Origin: Actinomycetota bacterium
GTDB lineage: Bacteria; Actinomycetota; Thermoleophilia; RBG-16-64-13
Reading direction: 5' to 3'
NCBI GenBank assembly: GCA_016278725.1
Contig: JADQBG010000020.1
Coordinates: 1-64,000, forward strand
Length of the DNA: 64,000 bases
The position numbers and the translations under genes are program-made. The stretch's first letter is position 1. The number at the start of each line of letters is the position of its first letter. The notes under the pieces are model-generated. The model was not told where the DNA came from. It saw nothing but the letters and a program-made list of their open reading frames with translations, and did no database searches. Positions 55,419-64,000 of the stretch are shown here, in pieces.

Positions 55419-56543
55419 CTAGGCCAACCCCTCGTCGACCAGCTTCTCTCCCGCCTCGACCAGCGACCCGACACCCACCAGGGATCGCTCGACCGCCGCT
55501 CCTTCCAAAAGGCCGCAACGCTCCCCCACGACCGAATCCACCACGCGGGCCTCCGGCCAAAGCGAAGTGTGCGAGGCGACGATGCTGTCCTGCACCTGCG
55601 CGCGGGGACCTACCAGCACACCGCTCCACAACACGCTCGATTCGAGAGTAGCTCCGGCCTCGATCACGCAGTAATCCCCGATGACCAGCGGTCCCCGCAA
55701 GACGGCGTCGCCCTCCACCCGGCAATCACGGCCCAGAAGCACCGGACCCTCGACCGACGCTTCCGGCGAGATGTAGGTGCGCTCGCCGGCACGCACTCCC
55801 GGAGACACCTCGGTCCCTTCGGGTTCCAACTGCACCTTGCCCCGAAGCGCGTCGAAGTTTCCCTGGCGGTACTCGGAAAGGCTGCCCACGTCGTTCCAGT
55901 AGCTCTCGATGCGGTGCACGTAGAAGGGAATGTCCTCCTCCACCAGCCCGGGTAGCACCTGGTTGCCGAAGTCGTAGAAGGTATCGGCGGGAATGCGCTT
56001 GAAGATCTCGGGCTCGAAGATGTAGATGCCGGCGTTGGAGAGATTGGAAAGCGCCTCCTCCGGAGCCGGTTTTTCCTGAAAGCCGGTGATGCGGTCGTTC
56101 TCGTCCACGATCATGACCCCGTAGTCAGAGGGGTCTTCCACCTCCTTGACCGATAGAGTGGCGATACCCCCCTTCTGCCGATGGGTGCGGACGGCGGCTT
56201 CCAGGTCGAGGTCGGTGAGAGCGTCGCCGCTCATCACGATGAAGGTGCCGCCGCCCAAGAAGTCCTCGTTGTTCTTGACGCCTCCGGCGGTCCCCAGCAG
56301 TTCCTCCTCGTAGGCGAAGCGGATGGACATGCCCAGGTCGTAACCGTCCCCCAGGTAGCTCGTCAGCGTGTCGGGGAAGTAGTGGATGTTGATCACCACC
56401 TCGGTGATCCCGTGCCGCTTGAGCAACTCCACGATGTGGTAGAGCGCCGGACGGTTCGCCAGCGGCGCCATCGGCTTGGGTATCAGGCCGGTCAACGGGC
56501 GCAGACGGGTTCCCAGACCGGCGGCCATGATCATTGCGCGCAT
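55419..56543 (-). CDS. NDP-sugar pyrophosphorylase with left-handed beta-helix
   Basis: The 374-residue nucleotidyltransferase starts with the signature MIMAAGLGTRLRPLTGLIPKPM. The metal-binding GDAL segment is in FIVMSGDALTDLD, and FQEKPAPEE and SYWNDVGSLSEY are also typical. Hexapeptide repeats fill residues about 250-370. It probably makes GDP-mannose or dTDP/UDP-glucose for surface polymers; the sequence does not settle which. ATG 56543 directly follows the mtnA stop. Confidence 0.9.
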   Translation of the reverse strand: MRAMIMAAGLGTRLRPLTGLIPKPMAPLANRPALYHIVELLKRHGITEVVINIHYFPDTLTSYLGDGYDLGMSIRFAYEEELLGTAGGVKNNEDFLGGGTFIVMSGDALTDLDLEAAVRTHRQKGGIATLSVKEVEDPSDYGVMIVDENDRITGFQEKPAPEEALSNLSNAGIYIFEPEIFKRIPADTFYDFGNQVLPGLVEEDIPFYVHRIESYWNDVGSLSEYRQGNFDALRGKVQLEPEGTEVSPGVRAGERTYISPEASVEGPVLLGRDCRVEGDAVLRGPLVIGDYCVIEAGATLESSVLWSGVLVGPRAQVQDSIVASHTSLWPEARVVDSVVGERCGLLEGAAVERSLVGVGSLVEAGEKLVDEGLA

Positions 56544-57689
56544 TTAGCAAGCACCTCCCGTGAGCCTCGCCTTGCTCGGATAGGGCCCCTCGGCCACGGG
56601 GCGCAGACTATCCTCGTAGGGGGGACGAGCCGTCCCCTTCTCTGTGACGATCGCGGTTATGTTGGCGGCGGGGGTCACGTCGAAGGCGGGGTTACGTACC
56701 CCCACCCCCGCCGCCGCCACCCGGACGCCGCCCAGGTGGGTGACCTCCTCGCTGAGACGTTCCTCGATGGGTATGCCGGTGCCGTCGGCCAGAGAGAAGT
56801 CGACCGTGGAGATGGGAGCGGCCACGACGAAGGGAACCGCGTGCTCCCGGGCCAGCACGGAAAGCGGATAGGTCCCGATCTTGTTGGCGGTGTCGCCGTT
56901 CGCGGCGATCCGGTCGGCTCCCACCACGACCGCGTGGATCTCACCACGGCTGAGGAAGTGGCCGGCCATGTTGTCGGTGATCAGTTCCACCGGAATCCCT
57001 TCCTGCACCAACTCCCAGGCGGTCAGCCGGGCGCCCTGCAGGAAGGGACGAGTCTCGTCCACGAAAACCCGCAGGCCGGGAATGCGGGCGAACGTCGAGC
57101 GCACCACCCCAAGCGCCGTCCCATAACCGGCGGTGGCCAGGGCTCCCGCGTTGCAGTGGGTAAGCAAGGTGAGGTCCGGCCGCCCCTGTGTCAATTCAGC
57201 CAGCAAATCTGCCCCGTTCTCCCCTATGGCGCGGCAGGCGGCCAGGTCTTCTTCGTAGATCTCGAGCGCCCGCCGCTCCATCAGTTCGGCCGTCTCTCCC
57301 GGCTCGTGGTCACTGCGCGCCCAAATCCGCTCCATCTCGTCGAGCGCCCACCTCAGGTTAACCGCGGTGGGGCGGGTGGCGAACAGACCTTTGGTCGCAC
57401 GTTGGAGCGAGGAGTGAAAGGCTTCCGGGCCGAATGCGGATGACTGCCGGGCCGCCAGCGCCATTCCCATCGCCGCCGCGACTCCGATGGCGGGGGCACC
57501 CCTGACGACCATGTCCCGAATGGCCTCCGCGACCTCCTCCCAGCTGCGGCAGGCGACGTACACCTCGTCGTGGGGCAGCACCCGCTGGTCGATCAGAACC
57601 ACGGCAGAGTCACGCCATTCGATGGTCCGCACGCCACTTTGCCGGCCGCTTCGCGCGCCGCTCCGCTCGCCGCTCCGCTCGCCGGTCAT
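56544..57689 (-). CDS. mtnA: methylthioribose-1-phosphate isomerase
   Basis: The 381-residue enzyme converts methylthioribose-1-phosphate to methylthioribulose-1-phosphate in methionine salvage. Motifs: [31 protein letters not shown] with the catalytic Cys, [18 protein letters not shown], and [20 protein letters not shown] with the catalytic Asp. The N-terminus has an unusual repeat, [15 protein letters not shown], coded by near-identical 12-base units. ATG 57689 follows AAGGAGGCGG and overlaps the upstream stop (ATGA), so it is coupled to the phosphorylase-like gene. Confidence 0.95.
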   Translation of the reverse strand: MTGERSGERSGARSGRQSGVRTIEWRDSAVVLIDQRVLPHDEVYVACRSWEEVAEAIRDMVVRGAPAIGVAAAMGMALAARQSSAFGPEAFHSSLQRATKGLFATRPTAVNLRWALDEMERIWARSDHEPGETAELMERRALEIYEEDLAACRAIGENGADLLAELTQGRPDLTLLTHCNAGALATAGYGTALGVVRSTFARIPGLRVFVDETRPFLQGARLTAWELVQEGIPVELITDNMAGHFLSRGEIHAVVVGADRIAANGDTANKIGTYPLSVLAREHAVPFVVAAPISTVDFSLADGTGIPIEERLSEEVTHLGGVRVAAAGVGVRNPAFDVTPAANITAIVTEKGTARPPYEDSLRPVAEGPYPSKARLTGGAC

Positions 57690-58300
57690 CCGCCTCCTTC
57701 CTCGTCGATCAACACCGCCGCCATCCACCTGTCCCGGTGGGCCAGAGGCAGGACGATGCCCGCCAATTCCTCGCTCAGCGCCTCCACCTGCGGCCGCCGC
57801 ATGAGTTCGGTTTCCAGGGCGTCCGGGGCGCCTTCTTCTCGCACACATACCACCACGCCCTCGGGGATAACCGAAGGCCGGAGAGCCTCCGCCGCAACCT
57901 CCGGCCGGTAACGCCCGGCCACAACCGGGAAGCGCGGTCCCCGCCGATCATCGTTCGGGCCGGCGAGCGGGGAGGGAACGGTGAAGGCGATGTGGTCGCG
58001 AACCAAGATGATCCCGGGGGGGCTAAGTCCGGAGCCGGCCGCTTCGGGAGTGGAATCACCGCCGCGAAGGACCCGTCCGGCAAGCACCAGGCCGACCAGC
58101 GGACCGGCTTCGCCGAGCAGCTTGTCGAGCGCCTCCAGTTCGGCGGGGGTTTGCCGGCGGGCGAGGTTGCGGATCCCCTTCTCTTGCAGGGAGACGACCC
58201 GGCCGGCGCTCCCGGCCAGGCGCAGAGCCAGTTCGGGGCCACGCTCCAGCGCGGCCGCCCGGGGCGTAAGGAGGACGAGGAGGCCCTCGTCCCCGATCAC
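57686..58300 (-). CDS. degenerate purine nucleoside/methylthioadenosine phosphorylase-like protein
   Basis: The 204-residue protein aligns by eye with family II phosphorylases (PNP/MTAP): [20 protein letters not shown] and [11 protein letters not shown] correspond to the DHINLTGxxPLxGPN and GPRFPxMxxxY segments, and EGVVVC...LETELMRR to EGVYxxxxGPxFETxAExR. The phosphate loop, the TNAAGG motif and the GPxFETPAE residues are altered or lost, and the protein is some 65 residues short. Its place before mtnA is where MtnP would be expected. Activity is doubtful; a binding or regulatory role, or decay, is possible. GTG 58300 overlaps the upstream stop. Confidence 0.6.
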   Translation of the reverse strand: MIGDEGLLVLLTPRAAALERGPELALRLAGSAGRVVSLQEKGIRNLARRQTPAELEALDKLLGEAGPLVGLVLAGRVLRGGDSTPEAAGSGLSPPGIILVRDHIAFTVPSPLAGPNDDRRGPRFPVVAGRYRPEVAAEALRPSVIPEGVVVCVREEGAPDALETELMRRPQVEALSEELAGIVLPLAHRDRWMAAVLIDEEGGG

Positions 58301-60141
58301 TGCACCGGGACCATCGACTCCGCGATCGCCAGCATCTCGTCCCGGTCCAGGCGATAGGAAAGGGTGTTGGAGATCCAGTAGAGGACTCCGTTACTCTTCC
58401 ACCAGATGCGGTCGACCTTGCCCTCGTAGTCGACCACGGTCAACTCGAGATCGCCGGACTTGACCTTGTCTCCGGGAGAGGCGGCGGGAGCGTCGACGAA
58501 GACCGTCTCCATGAGGCCCAGGTATTGGTCCTCGCCCTTGAGCTTGTAGTAGACCTTGAGCGCCGCCCGGTTGCCGTCGTCGGAATCTATGTCGTAGAGC
58601 CGGTAATCCTTCCAGCTGTAACCCTGCGGGATTGTGGTCGGCGCCATCAGATCAAACGAGGCCTGGTTCCGCAGAGCCTGCCAGTCGCCGGCGTTGGGCA
58701 TGCTCGGCATGCTCACGGTTTCTCTTTGGACATCGCCCGAAGGCTTGAAGTCCGCGCCCAGGATCACGGTGATGGTGGAAACGCCCTCGGCCACGACCTC
58801 TCCGGCATTGACCGCTTCGGCCACCAGGGCGGCCGCCCCGGATTGCCCGGCGGGATACGCCACCACCGTCTCGCTATAGCCAAAGCTCTCGGCATCGTCG
58901 ACCCGGTTGACCGAAGCGCCCATATTGCGCAGGTACCTCGCGCCCCGGGTGGCCTCGCCACCGCGGCCGTTGCCGTTGAGCACATCGACGGTGATGCCGC
59001 GAAGATCGGGGGCGCCGGCGTTCGGGTTGGAAGCGTTGTCCCGGTCGGTGGTGGTCGAATCAGCGCCGGAATCGGGGGAATCGCCGCCCGCGCCGGTCTC
59101 GCCTTCGGCCACCTGTGGGTTCGCCGGCGCGGCCGGGGGAGTCAACAACTCATCTACCGCATCCCGGATCGCGGCATCGGTGGCCGTCACGTAGGAAATG
59201 CCGCCGATGTCGTCCATGCCTGACTCCAGGGTGACCTGGCGGATACGGTCCGGTCCCAGGCGGATGCCGTAATAGGCCAGGCGAAGCAGATCACCGGTAT
59301 CGATCTCGGTTTCCAGATTGGCGGCCACCACCTGCACCATCTTGGGCAGTTTGAGCGCGCTATCCCAGCGGAAGGCCTGATCCTTGACCGCCTTCAAGAA
59401 GCGCTGCTGGCGCTCGATCCGGCCGAAGTCCCCGTTGGAGTCGTGGCGGAAGCGGACCCAGTCGAGGGCGTTTTCCCCGTAGAGCCGCTGGTAGCCCGGC
59501 TTCAGGTTGATCCACTCCCAAGACTCCTTGTCGTTGTAGTAGCGGCGGTCGACGTCCACGAACACACCGTTCAGCTGCTTGGTAACCTCACGGAAGGCCT
59601 CGAAGTCGATGTTGACGTAGTGGTCCACCTTGACCCCGGTCAGGTCCTCCACCGTCTGTATGGCGAGCAGCGGCCCCCCCAGGGCATAGGCGGCGTTTAT
59701 TTTCTCCTCGCCGTAACCCGGGACGGTCACCCGCAGGTCGCGGGGCAGCGAGAGGATCGAGGCGAACTTATGGTCGGGATCGACGTGCAACAACATCATG
59801 GTGTCCGCTCGCCCGTACTCCTCGTCGCCCAGTTCCGCGCGGCTATCCGAGCCCATCAGCAGGATATCCATCCCCGCGGGGTCCTCGATGTCGGCCGGGT
59901 CGACGGTTGATCCCTCGTAGTCCTTCCGCGTGGGGTCATCCCGCTCGATGTACTCCGAAATCTGGTCCGATCGCTTCGAGTTCTGCGTGGTGCCCAGGGT
60001 GTAGTTCAGCCAGAGGTATGTCCCCCCCGCGGTGACCAGGACGCCGGCCAGGGCAAACATCGACAACCATAGAAGGACGCGCGGCCAACGGGCGCCGCCC
60101 GCATCGCCGACACGGTAAACAGTGTAAGGCTTCTGGCTCAG
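58297..60141 (-). CDS. LytR-CpsA-Psr family protein with LytR_C and extra C-terminal domain
   Basis: The 614-residue protein has a short cytosolic start, a TM helix (VLLWLSMFALAGVLVTAGGTYLWL), an LCP domain (about 90-330: GSDSRAELGDEEYGRADTMML, SLPRDLRV, DWVRFRH), a LytR_C domain (about 380-480, VDVLNGNGRGGEA), and a C-terminal domain of about 130 residues ending [14 protein letters not shown] that resembles DUF4367-like regions. LCP enzymes attach polymers to peptidoglycan. The start appears to be CTG 60141, 8 bases after GGAGG; the first ordinary start, TTG 60066, would cut into the TM helix. Confidence 0.88.
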   Translation of the reverse strand: MSQKPYTVYRVGDAGGARWPRVLLWLSMFALAGVLVTAGGTYLWLNYTLGTTQNSKRSDQISEYIERDDPTRKDYEGSTVDPADIEDPAGMDILLMGSDSRAELGDEEYGRADTMMLLHVDPDHKFASILSLPRDLRVTVPGYGEEKINAAYALGGPLLAIQTVEDLTGVKVDHYVNIDFEAFREVTKQLNGVFVDVDRRYYNDKESWEWINLKPGYQRLYGENALDWVRFRHDSNGDFGRIERQQRFLKAVKDQAFRWDSALKLPKMVQVVAANLETEIDTGDLLRLAYYGIRLGPDRIRQVTLESGMDDIGGISYVTATDAAIRDAVDELLTPPAAPANPQVAEGETGAGGDSPDSGADSTTTDRDNASNPNAGAPDLRGITVDVLNGNGRGGEATRGARYLRNMGASVNRVDDAESFGYSETVVAYPAGQSGAAALVAEAVNAGEVVAEGVSTITVILGADFKPSGDVQRETVSMPSMPNAGDWQALRNQASFDLMAPTTIPQGYSWKDYRLYDIDSDDGNRAALKVYYKLKGEDQYLGLMETVFVDAPAASPGDKVKSGDLELTVVDYEGKVDRIWWKSNGVLYWISNTLSYRLDRDEMLAIAESMVPVQ

Positions 60142-60178
60142 AAAGGGATCCTCCGGGAATTAACGCAGCAGAGTGAGT

Positions 60179-61501
60179 TTAGCTTGGAGAAGGGGTTTCG
60201 ACGAGCGGCCGGTCCAAGGGCTCCCCTTCGGCATCCACCCGTTCGAGGTCCGCACCCACCGATCGCAGCTTCTCCGTGAAGCCTTCGTAGCCCCGGTCGA
60301 TGTGGAAGATGTCCCTCACCTCGGTCACGCCCTCTCCCATCATCCCGGCCAGCACCAGTGCCGCTCCTGCCCGGAGATCGGGGCAGCGAACGATGGCGCC
60401 CGTGAAGCTGCGGCCCCCGTTGACCAGGGCGTGATGGCCGGCCACCTTGATGTCGGCGCCCAAACGGATCAACTCATCTACGAAGCCGAAGCGGTTCTCG
60501 AAGACGTTCTCAGTGACTATGGAGGAGCCCTGAGCCAGGGACAAGAGCACCATCATCGGCGCCTGCAGATCGGTGGGGAAACCGGGATAGGGAAGCGTGG
60601 CCACGTCCGTGCCCGTGTAGTCGCCGGGACTTCCCCACACGCGGATCTTACGCCCGTTCTCCTGGACGTGGACTCCCACCGCCCGCAACTTCGCCAGGAA
60701 CATCTGGAGAATGTGGGGGGTTATGCCCTCGACCTCGAGGTCGCCCCCGGTGACGGCCGCCGCCACCAAATAGGTTCCGGCCTCGATACGGTCAGGCATC
60801 ACCGTGTGCTCGGTCGGACTGAGCTCGTCCACGCCGTGAATCTCGATGCGCGAGGTGCCGGCTCCCTCGATGCGCGCCCCCATGCTGATCAGAAATTTCC
60901 CCAGATCGAGGATCTCGGGTTCGCGGGCCGCGTTATCGATGACCGTGGTGCCCGTCGCGGTGACCGCGGCCATCAGGAGGTTCTCGGTCGCACCCACGCT
61001 GGGGTAGTCCAGGAAGATGGAGGTCCCGCGGAGACGTTCCGCCGAGACCTCGACGAAACCGTGATCGGCCCGCACCGTGGCGCCCAGCCGTTCCAGTCCG
61101 CGCAGGTGGAAATCGATCTTGCGGGGCCCCAGGTTACAGCCGCCGGGCATGGCCACCCGCGCGCGGCCGAAGCGGTTGAGCAGAGGGCCCATGATCTGGA
61201 TGGAGGCGCGCATGCGCTGCACCAGATCGTAGGGAGCGACGTGCGACTCCACTTTGGTCGTGTCGATGGTGAGCGTACCGTCCTGGAAGTCGATGACGGC
61301 TCCCAGGAACTCGAGCACCTCGCTCATCGTGCGCACGTCCTGTATCTGGGGGACGTTGTGCAGCCGGGTGGTTCCCGGGGCCAGGAGGCTTGCCGCCATC
61401 AGCTTGAGCGCGGAGTTCTTCGCTCCCGATACATGGAGGCGGCCGGTCAATGACCGGCCGCCTCGAACCAGCAATCTTGGTCCTTCGATCACGTTTTTCA
61501 T
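60179..61501 (-). CDS. murA: UDP-N-acetylglucosamine 1-carboxyvinyltransferase
   Basis: The 440-residue enzyme makes the first committed step of peptidoglycan synthesis, moving enolpyruvate from PEP to UDP-GlcNAc. The N-terminal [16 protein letters not shown] and the catalytic loop [16 protein letters not shown], with Cys as the fosfomycin target, are present. ATG 61501 gives [15 protein letters not shown]. Position after atpC is typical of actinobacteria and relatives. Confidence 0.96.
   Translation of the reverse strand: MKNVIEGPRLLVRGGRSLTGRLHVSGAKNSALKLMAASLLAPGTTRLHNVPQIQDVRTMSEVLEFLGAVIDFQDGTLTIDTTKVESHVAPYDLVQRMRASIQIMGPLLNRFGRARVAMPGGCNLGPRKIDFHLRGLERLGATVRADHGFVEVSAERLRGTSIFLDYPSVGATENLLMAAVTATGTTVIDNAAREPEILDLGKFLISMGARIEGAGTSRIEIHGVDELSPTEHTVMPDRIEAGTYLVAAAVTGGDLEVEGITPHILQMFLAKLRAVGVHVQENGRKIRVWGSPGDYTGTDVATLPYPGFPTDLQAPMMVLLSLAQGSSIVTENVFENRFGFVDELIRLGADIKVAGHHALVNGGRSFTGAIVRCPDLRAGAALVLAGMMGEGVTEVRDIFHIDRGYEGFTEKLRSVGADLERVDAEGEPLDRPLVETPSPS
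61437..61463. other. 27-bp palindrome in the first codons of murA
   Basis: AGGCGGCCGGTCA (61437-61449) and TGACCGGCCGCCT (61451-61463) are perfect arms around one base. On the minus strand it covers about codons 13-22 of murA. Confidence 0.85.
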
Positions 61502-61554
61502 CGCGCTAACCCTACATCCGCCGGGCACGTACGACAAGGTGGCCCAGGCGAAGC

Positions 61555-62001
61555 TCAGACCTTGCGAACCACCTTGATCCTATTCTTCGCTCTGGCCACC
61601 GCCTTTTCCTCCACGTAAGGATCGAGGCAGTCGTCCTCGTCCGCGACGCCCAGACGGCAGGACTCGAGCTTTTTCTGCGCCTCGTCGTAAGCCTTCTCCG
61701 CCCGCTCCAGGTCGATCTCCGAAGCCAGTTCGGCGGCGTCCGCCAGGATGATCACCTTGTCGAACTGCACCTTGGCAAAGCCCTGCGCAACGGCCACGGA
61801 GAACCACTCGTTGGCGGGGGTCTTGACGCGGCACTCGCCGATGGCGAGCGCCGCCACCATGGGGGCGTGCCGCGGGAGAATGCCCATCTCGCCCCCCACG
61901 GCGGGAATGATCACCATGGCCACGTCCCCGTCGTAGACGGGGCCATCCGGAGCCACTATCTCCAGGCGCAGGAAGTGCTGCGTGTCGACGGGGACCGCCA
62001 C
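61555..62001 (-). CDS. atpC: F-type ATP synthase epsilon subunit
   Basis: The 148-residue protein has the beta-sandwich domain (LRLEIVAPDGPVYDGDV, GGEMGILPRHAPMVAAL) and a C-terminal helical part (EIDLERAEKAYDEAQKKL) followed by a short extension with CRLGVADEDDCLDPYVEEKA that breaks the usual hairpin. It belongs to the central stalk and can inhibit hydrolysis. GTG 62001 has GAGGAGG 8 bases upstream, inside the end of the beta gene. Confidence 0.95.
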   Translation of the reverse strand: MAVPVDTQHFLRLEIVAPDGPVYDGDVAMVIIPAVGGEMGILPRHAPMVAALAIGECRVKTPANEWFSVAVAQGFAKVQFDKVIILADAAELASEIDLERAEKAYDEAQKKLESCRLGVADEDDCLDPYVEEKAVARAKNRIKVVRKV

Positions 62002-62004
62002 GGC

Positions 62005-63465
<1,461 letters not shown>

Positions 63466-64000
63466 CTATTCCAGGGCGTCGGCGCCCGCGACCACCTCGA
63501 GGATTTCTTGGGTGATGCTGGCCTGCCGGACCCGGTTCATGGCCAGGGTCAGTTGATCGATCATTTCACTCGCGCTCTCGGATGCGTTCCGCATGGCGGT
63601 CATCCGGGCGCCGTGCTCGCTGGCGGTGCTCTCCAGGAGAGCCCGGTAGATGGTCATGTCCAGATAGCGCGGCAACAGTTCCCTCAAAATGACCGAAGCC
63701 GGCGGCTCAAAAATGAAGTTCAAGTTGATGGTCGCCGCCTCGGGCAGGTACTCCGGCACGAGCTCCTCCTGGATGGGCAGGATCACCTGGTCGGTGACTA
63801 TCTGCTCCATGGCCGATTTGAAGGAGTTGAAGATCAGGTGGACCCGGTCGACGCGCTCCTCGGCGTAGAGCTCGGCCACCCGGTAGGAGATGGCCTGGGC
63901 GTCGGGGAAGGACGGCATGTCCGTGATTCCCACGTAGGTGCGGTCCATCTGGTAGTTCTGGAAGCGCAGCGTGCCCACGCCCCGTTTGCCCACCACGACC
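63466..64000 (-). CDS. atpG: F-type ATP synthase gamma subunit (5' part beyond the window)
   Basis: The C-terminal 177 or so residues are present. They end in the long coiled-coil helix that contacts the beta DELSEED loop: SEHGARMTAMRNASESASEMIDQLTLAMNRVRQASITQEILEVVAGADAL (in part) is diagnostic. The VHLIFNSFKSAMEQ Rossmann part also fits. The start lies past position 64000, so earlier F-type subunits should follow to the right. Confidence 0.95.
   Translation of the reverse strand, partial: VVVGKRGVGTLRFQNYQMDRTYVGITDMPSFPDAQAISYRVAELYAEERVDRVHLIFNSFKSAMEQIVTDQVILPIQEELVPEYLPEAATINLNFIFEPPASVILRELLPRYLDMTIYRALLESTASEHGARMTAMRNASESASEMIDQLTLAMNRVRQASITQEILEVVAGADALE

Noticed and set aside
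56544-57689. MtnA homologue as initiation factor eIF2B-like protein
   Set aside because: The [20 protein letters not shown] and [12 protein letters not shown] motifs and the link to a phosphorylase-like gene fit MtnA specifically.

Overview
The window is a GC-rich bacterial chromosome segment, almost fully coding, with many GTG and TTG starts behind strong Shine-Dalgarno sequences. It carries three S-layer-homology (SLH) surface proteins, a nickel CO dehydrogenase with ferredoxin-type partners, and both a V/A-type and an F-type ATPase. The housekeeping order (secA-prfB-ftsE-ftsX, phoH-HD/ybeY-dgkA-era-recO, murA behind atpC) fits a Gram-positive lineage. A deep-branching anaerobic member of the Actinomycetota is my best inference, made from gene content and order only. 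I saw no tRNA, rRNA, CRISPR array or insertion sequence.

Layout. 1-4.3 kb: V/A-type ATPase subunits F, A, B and D. 4.4-9 kb: a YdeI-like protein, a DUF401 membrane protein and a sensor-type SpoIIE phosphatase. 9-12.1 kb: two SLH surface proteins. 12.2-15 kb: dodecin, an adenine/adenosine deaminase, a broken SMP-30-type propeller gene and a small cysteine protein. 15.1-19.1 kb: a CO-oxidation operon (FAD oxidoreductase, CooF-like protein, CooS) behind a recognisable promoter. 19.2-24.1 kb: a TPM-like membrane protein with PspA, an unrecognised ferredoxin/cysteine-protein pair and two small membrane proteins. 24.2-31.1 kb, minus strand: radical SAM enzyme, MMPL transporter, SLH-anchored FAD enzyme and MFS transporter, probably one operon. 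31.1-32.7 kb: a structured divergent intergenic region and three small membrane-protein genes I cannot name. 32.7-36.1 kb: a DrrAB-like ABC exporter and guaB.

36.3-64 kb is a nearly continuous minus-strand housekeeping block. It covers repair and ribosome or RNA maturation (recO, era, ybeY, phoH, rsmE), cell envelope and division (ftsEX, an M23 peptidase, an S41 protease, an LCP protein, murA), secretion (secA), termination (prfB with its programmed frameshift), ribosome hibernation (hpf), competence-type PRTase (comF), sugar nucleotides, methionine salvage (mtnA), and the end of the F-type ATP synthase operon (gamma, beta, epsilon).

The most unusual items are the three-gene membrane operon with its 32-bp dyad, the ferredoxin/cysteine-protein pair next to the CODH and PspA genes, a fusion of a 7TM-HD phosphodiesterase with YbeY, a degenerate purine-phosphorylase-like protein beside mtnA, a CODH with a CX2C D-cluster motif, apparent CTG start codons, gene ends duplicated in tandem with their stop codons, and perfect 13-bp inverted repeats in the first codons of three unrelated genes.
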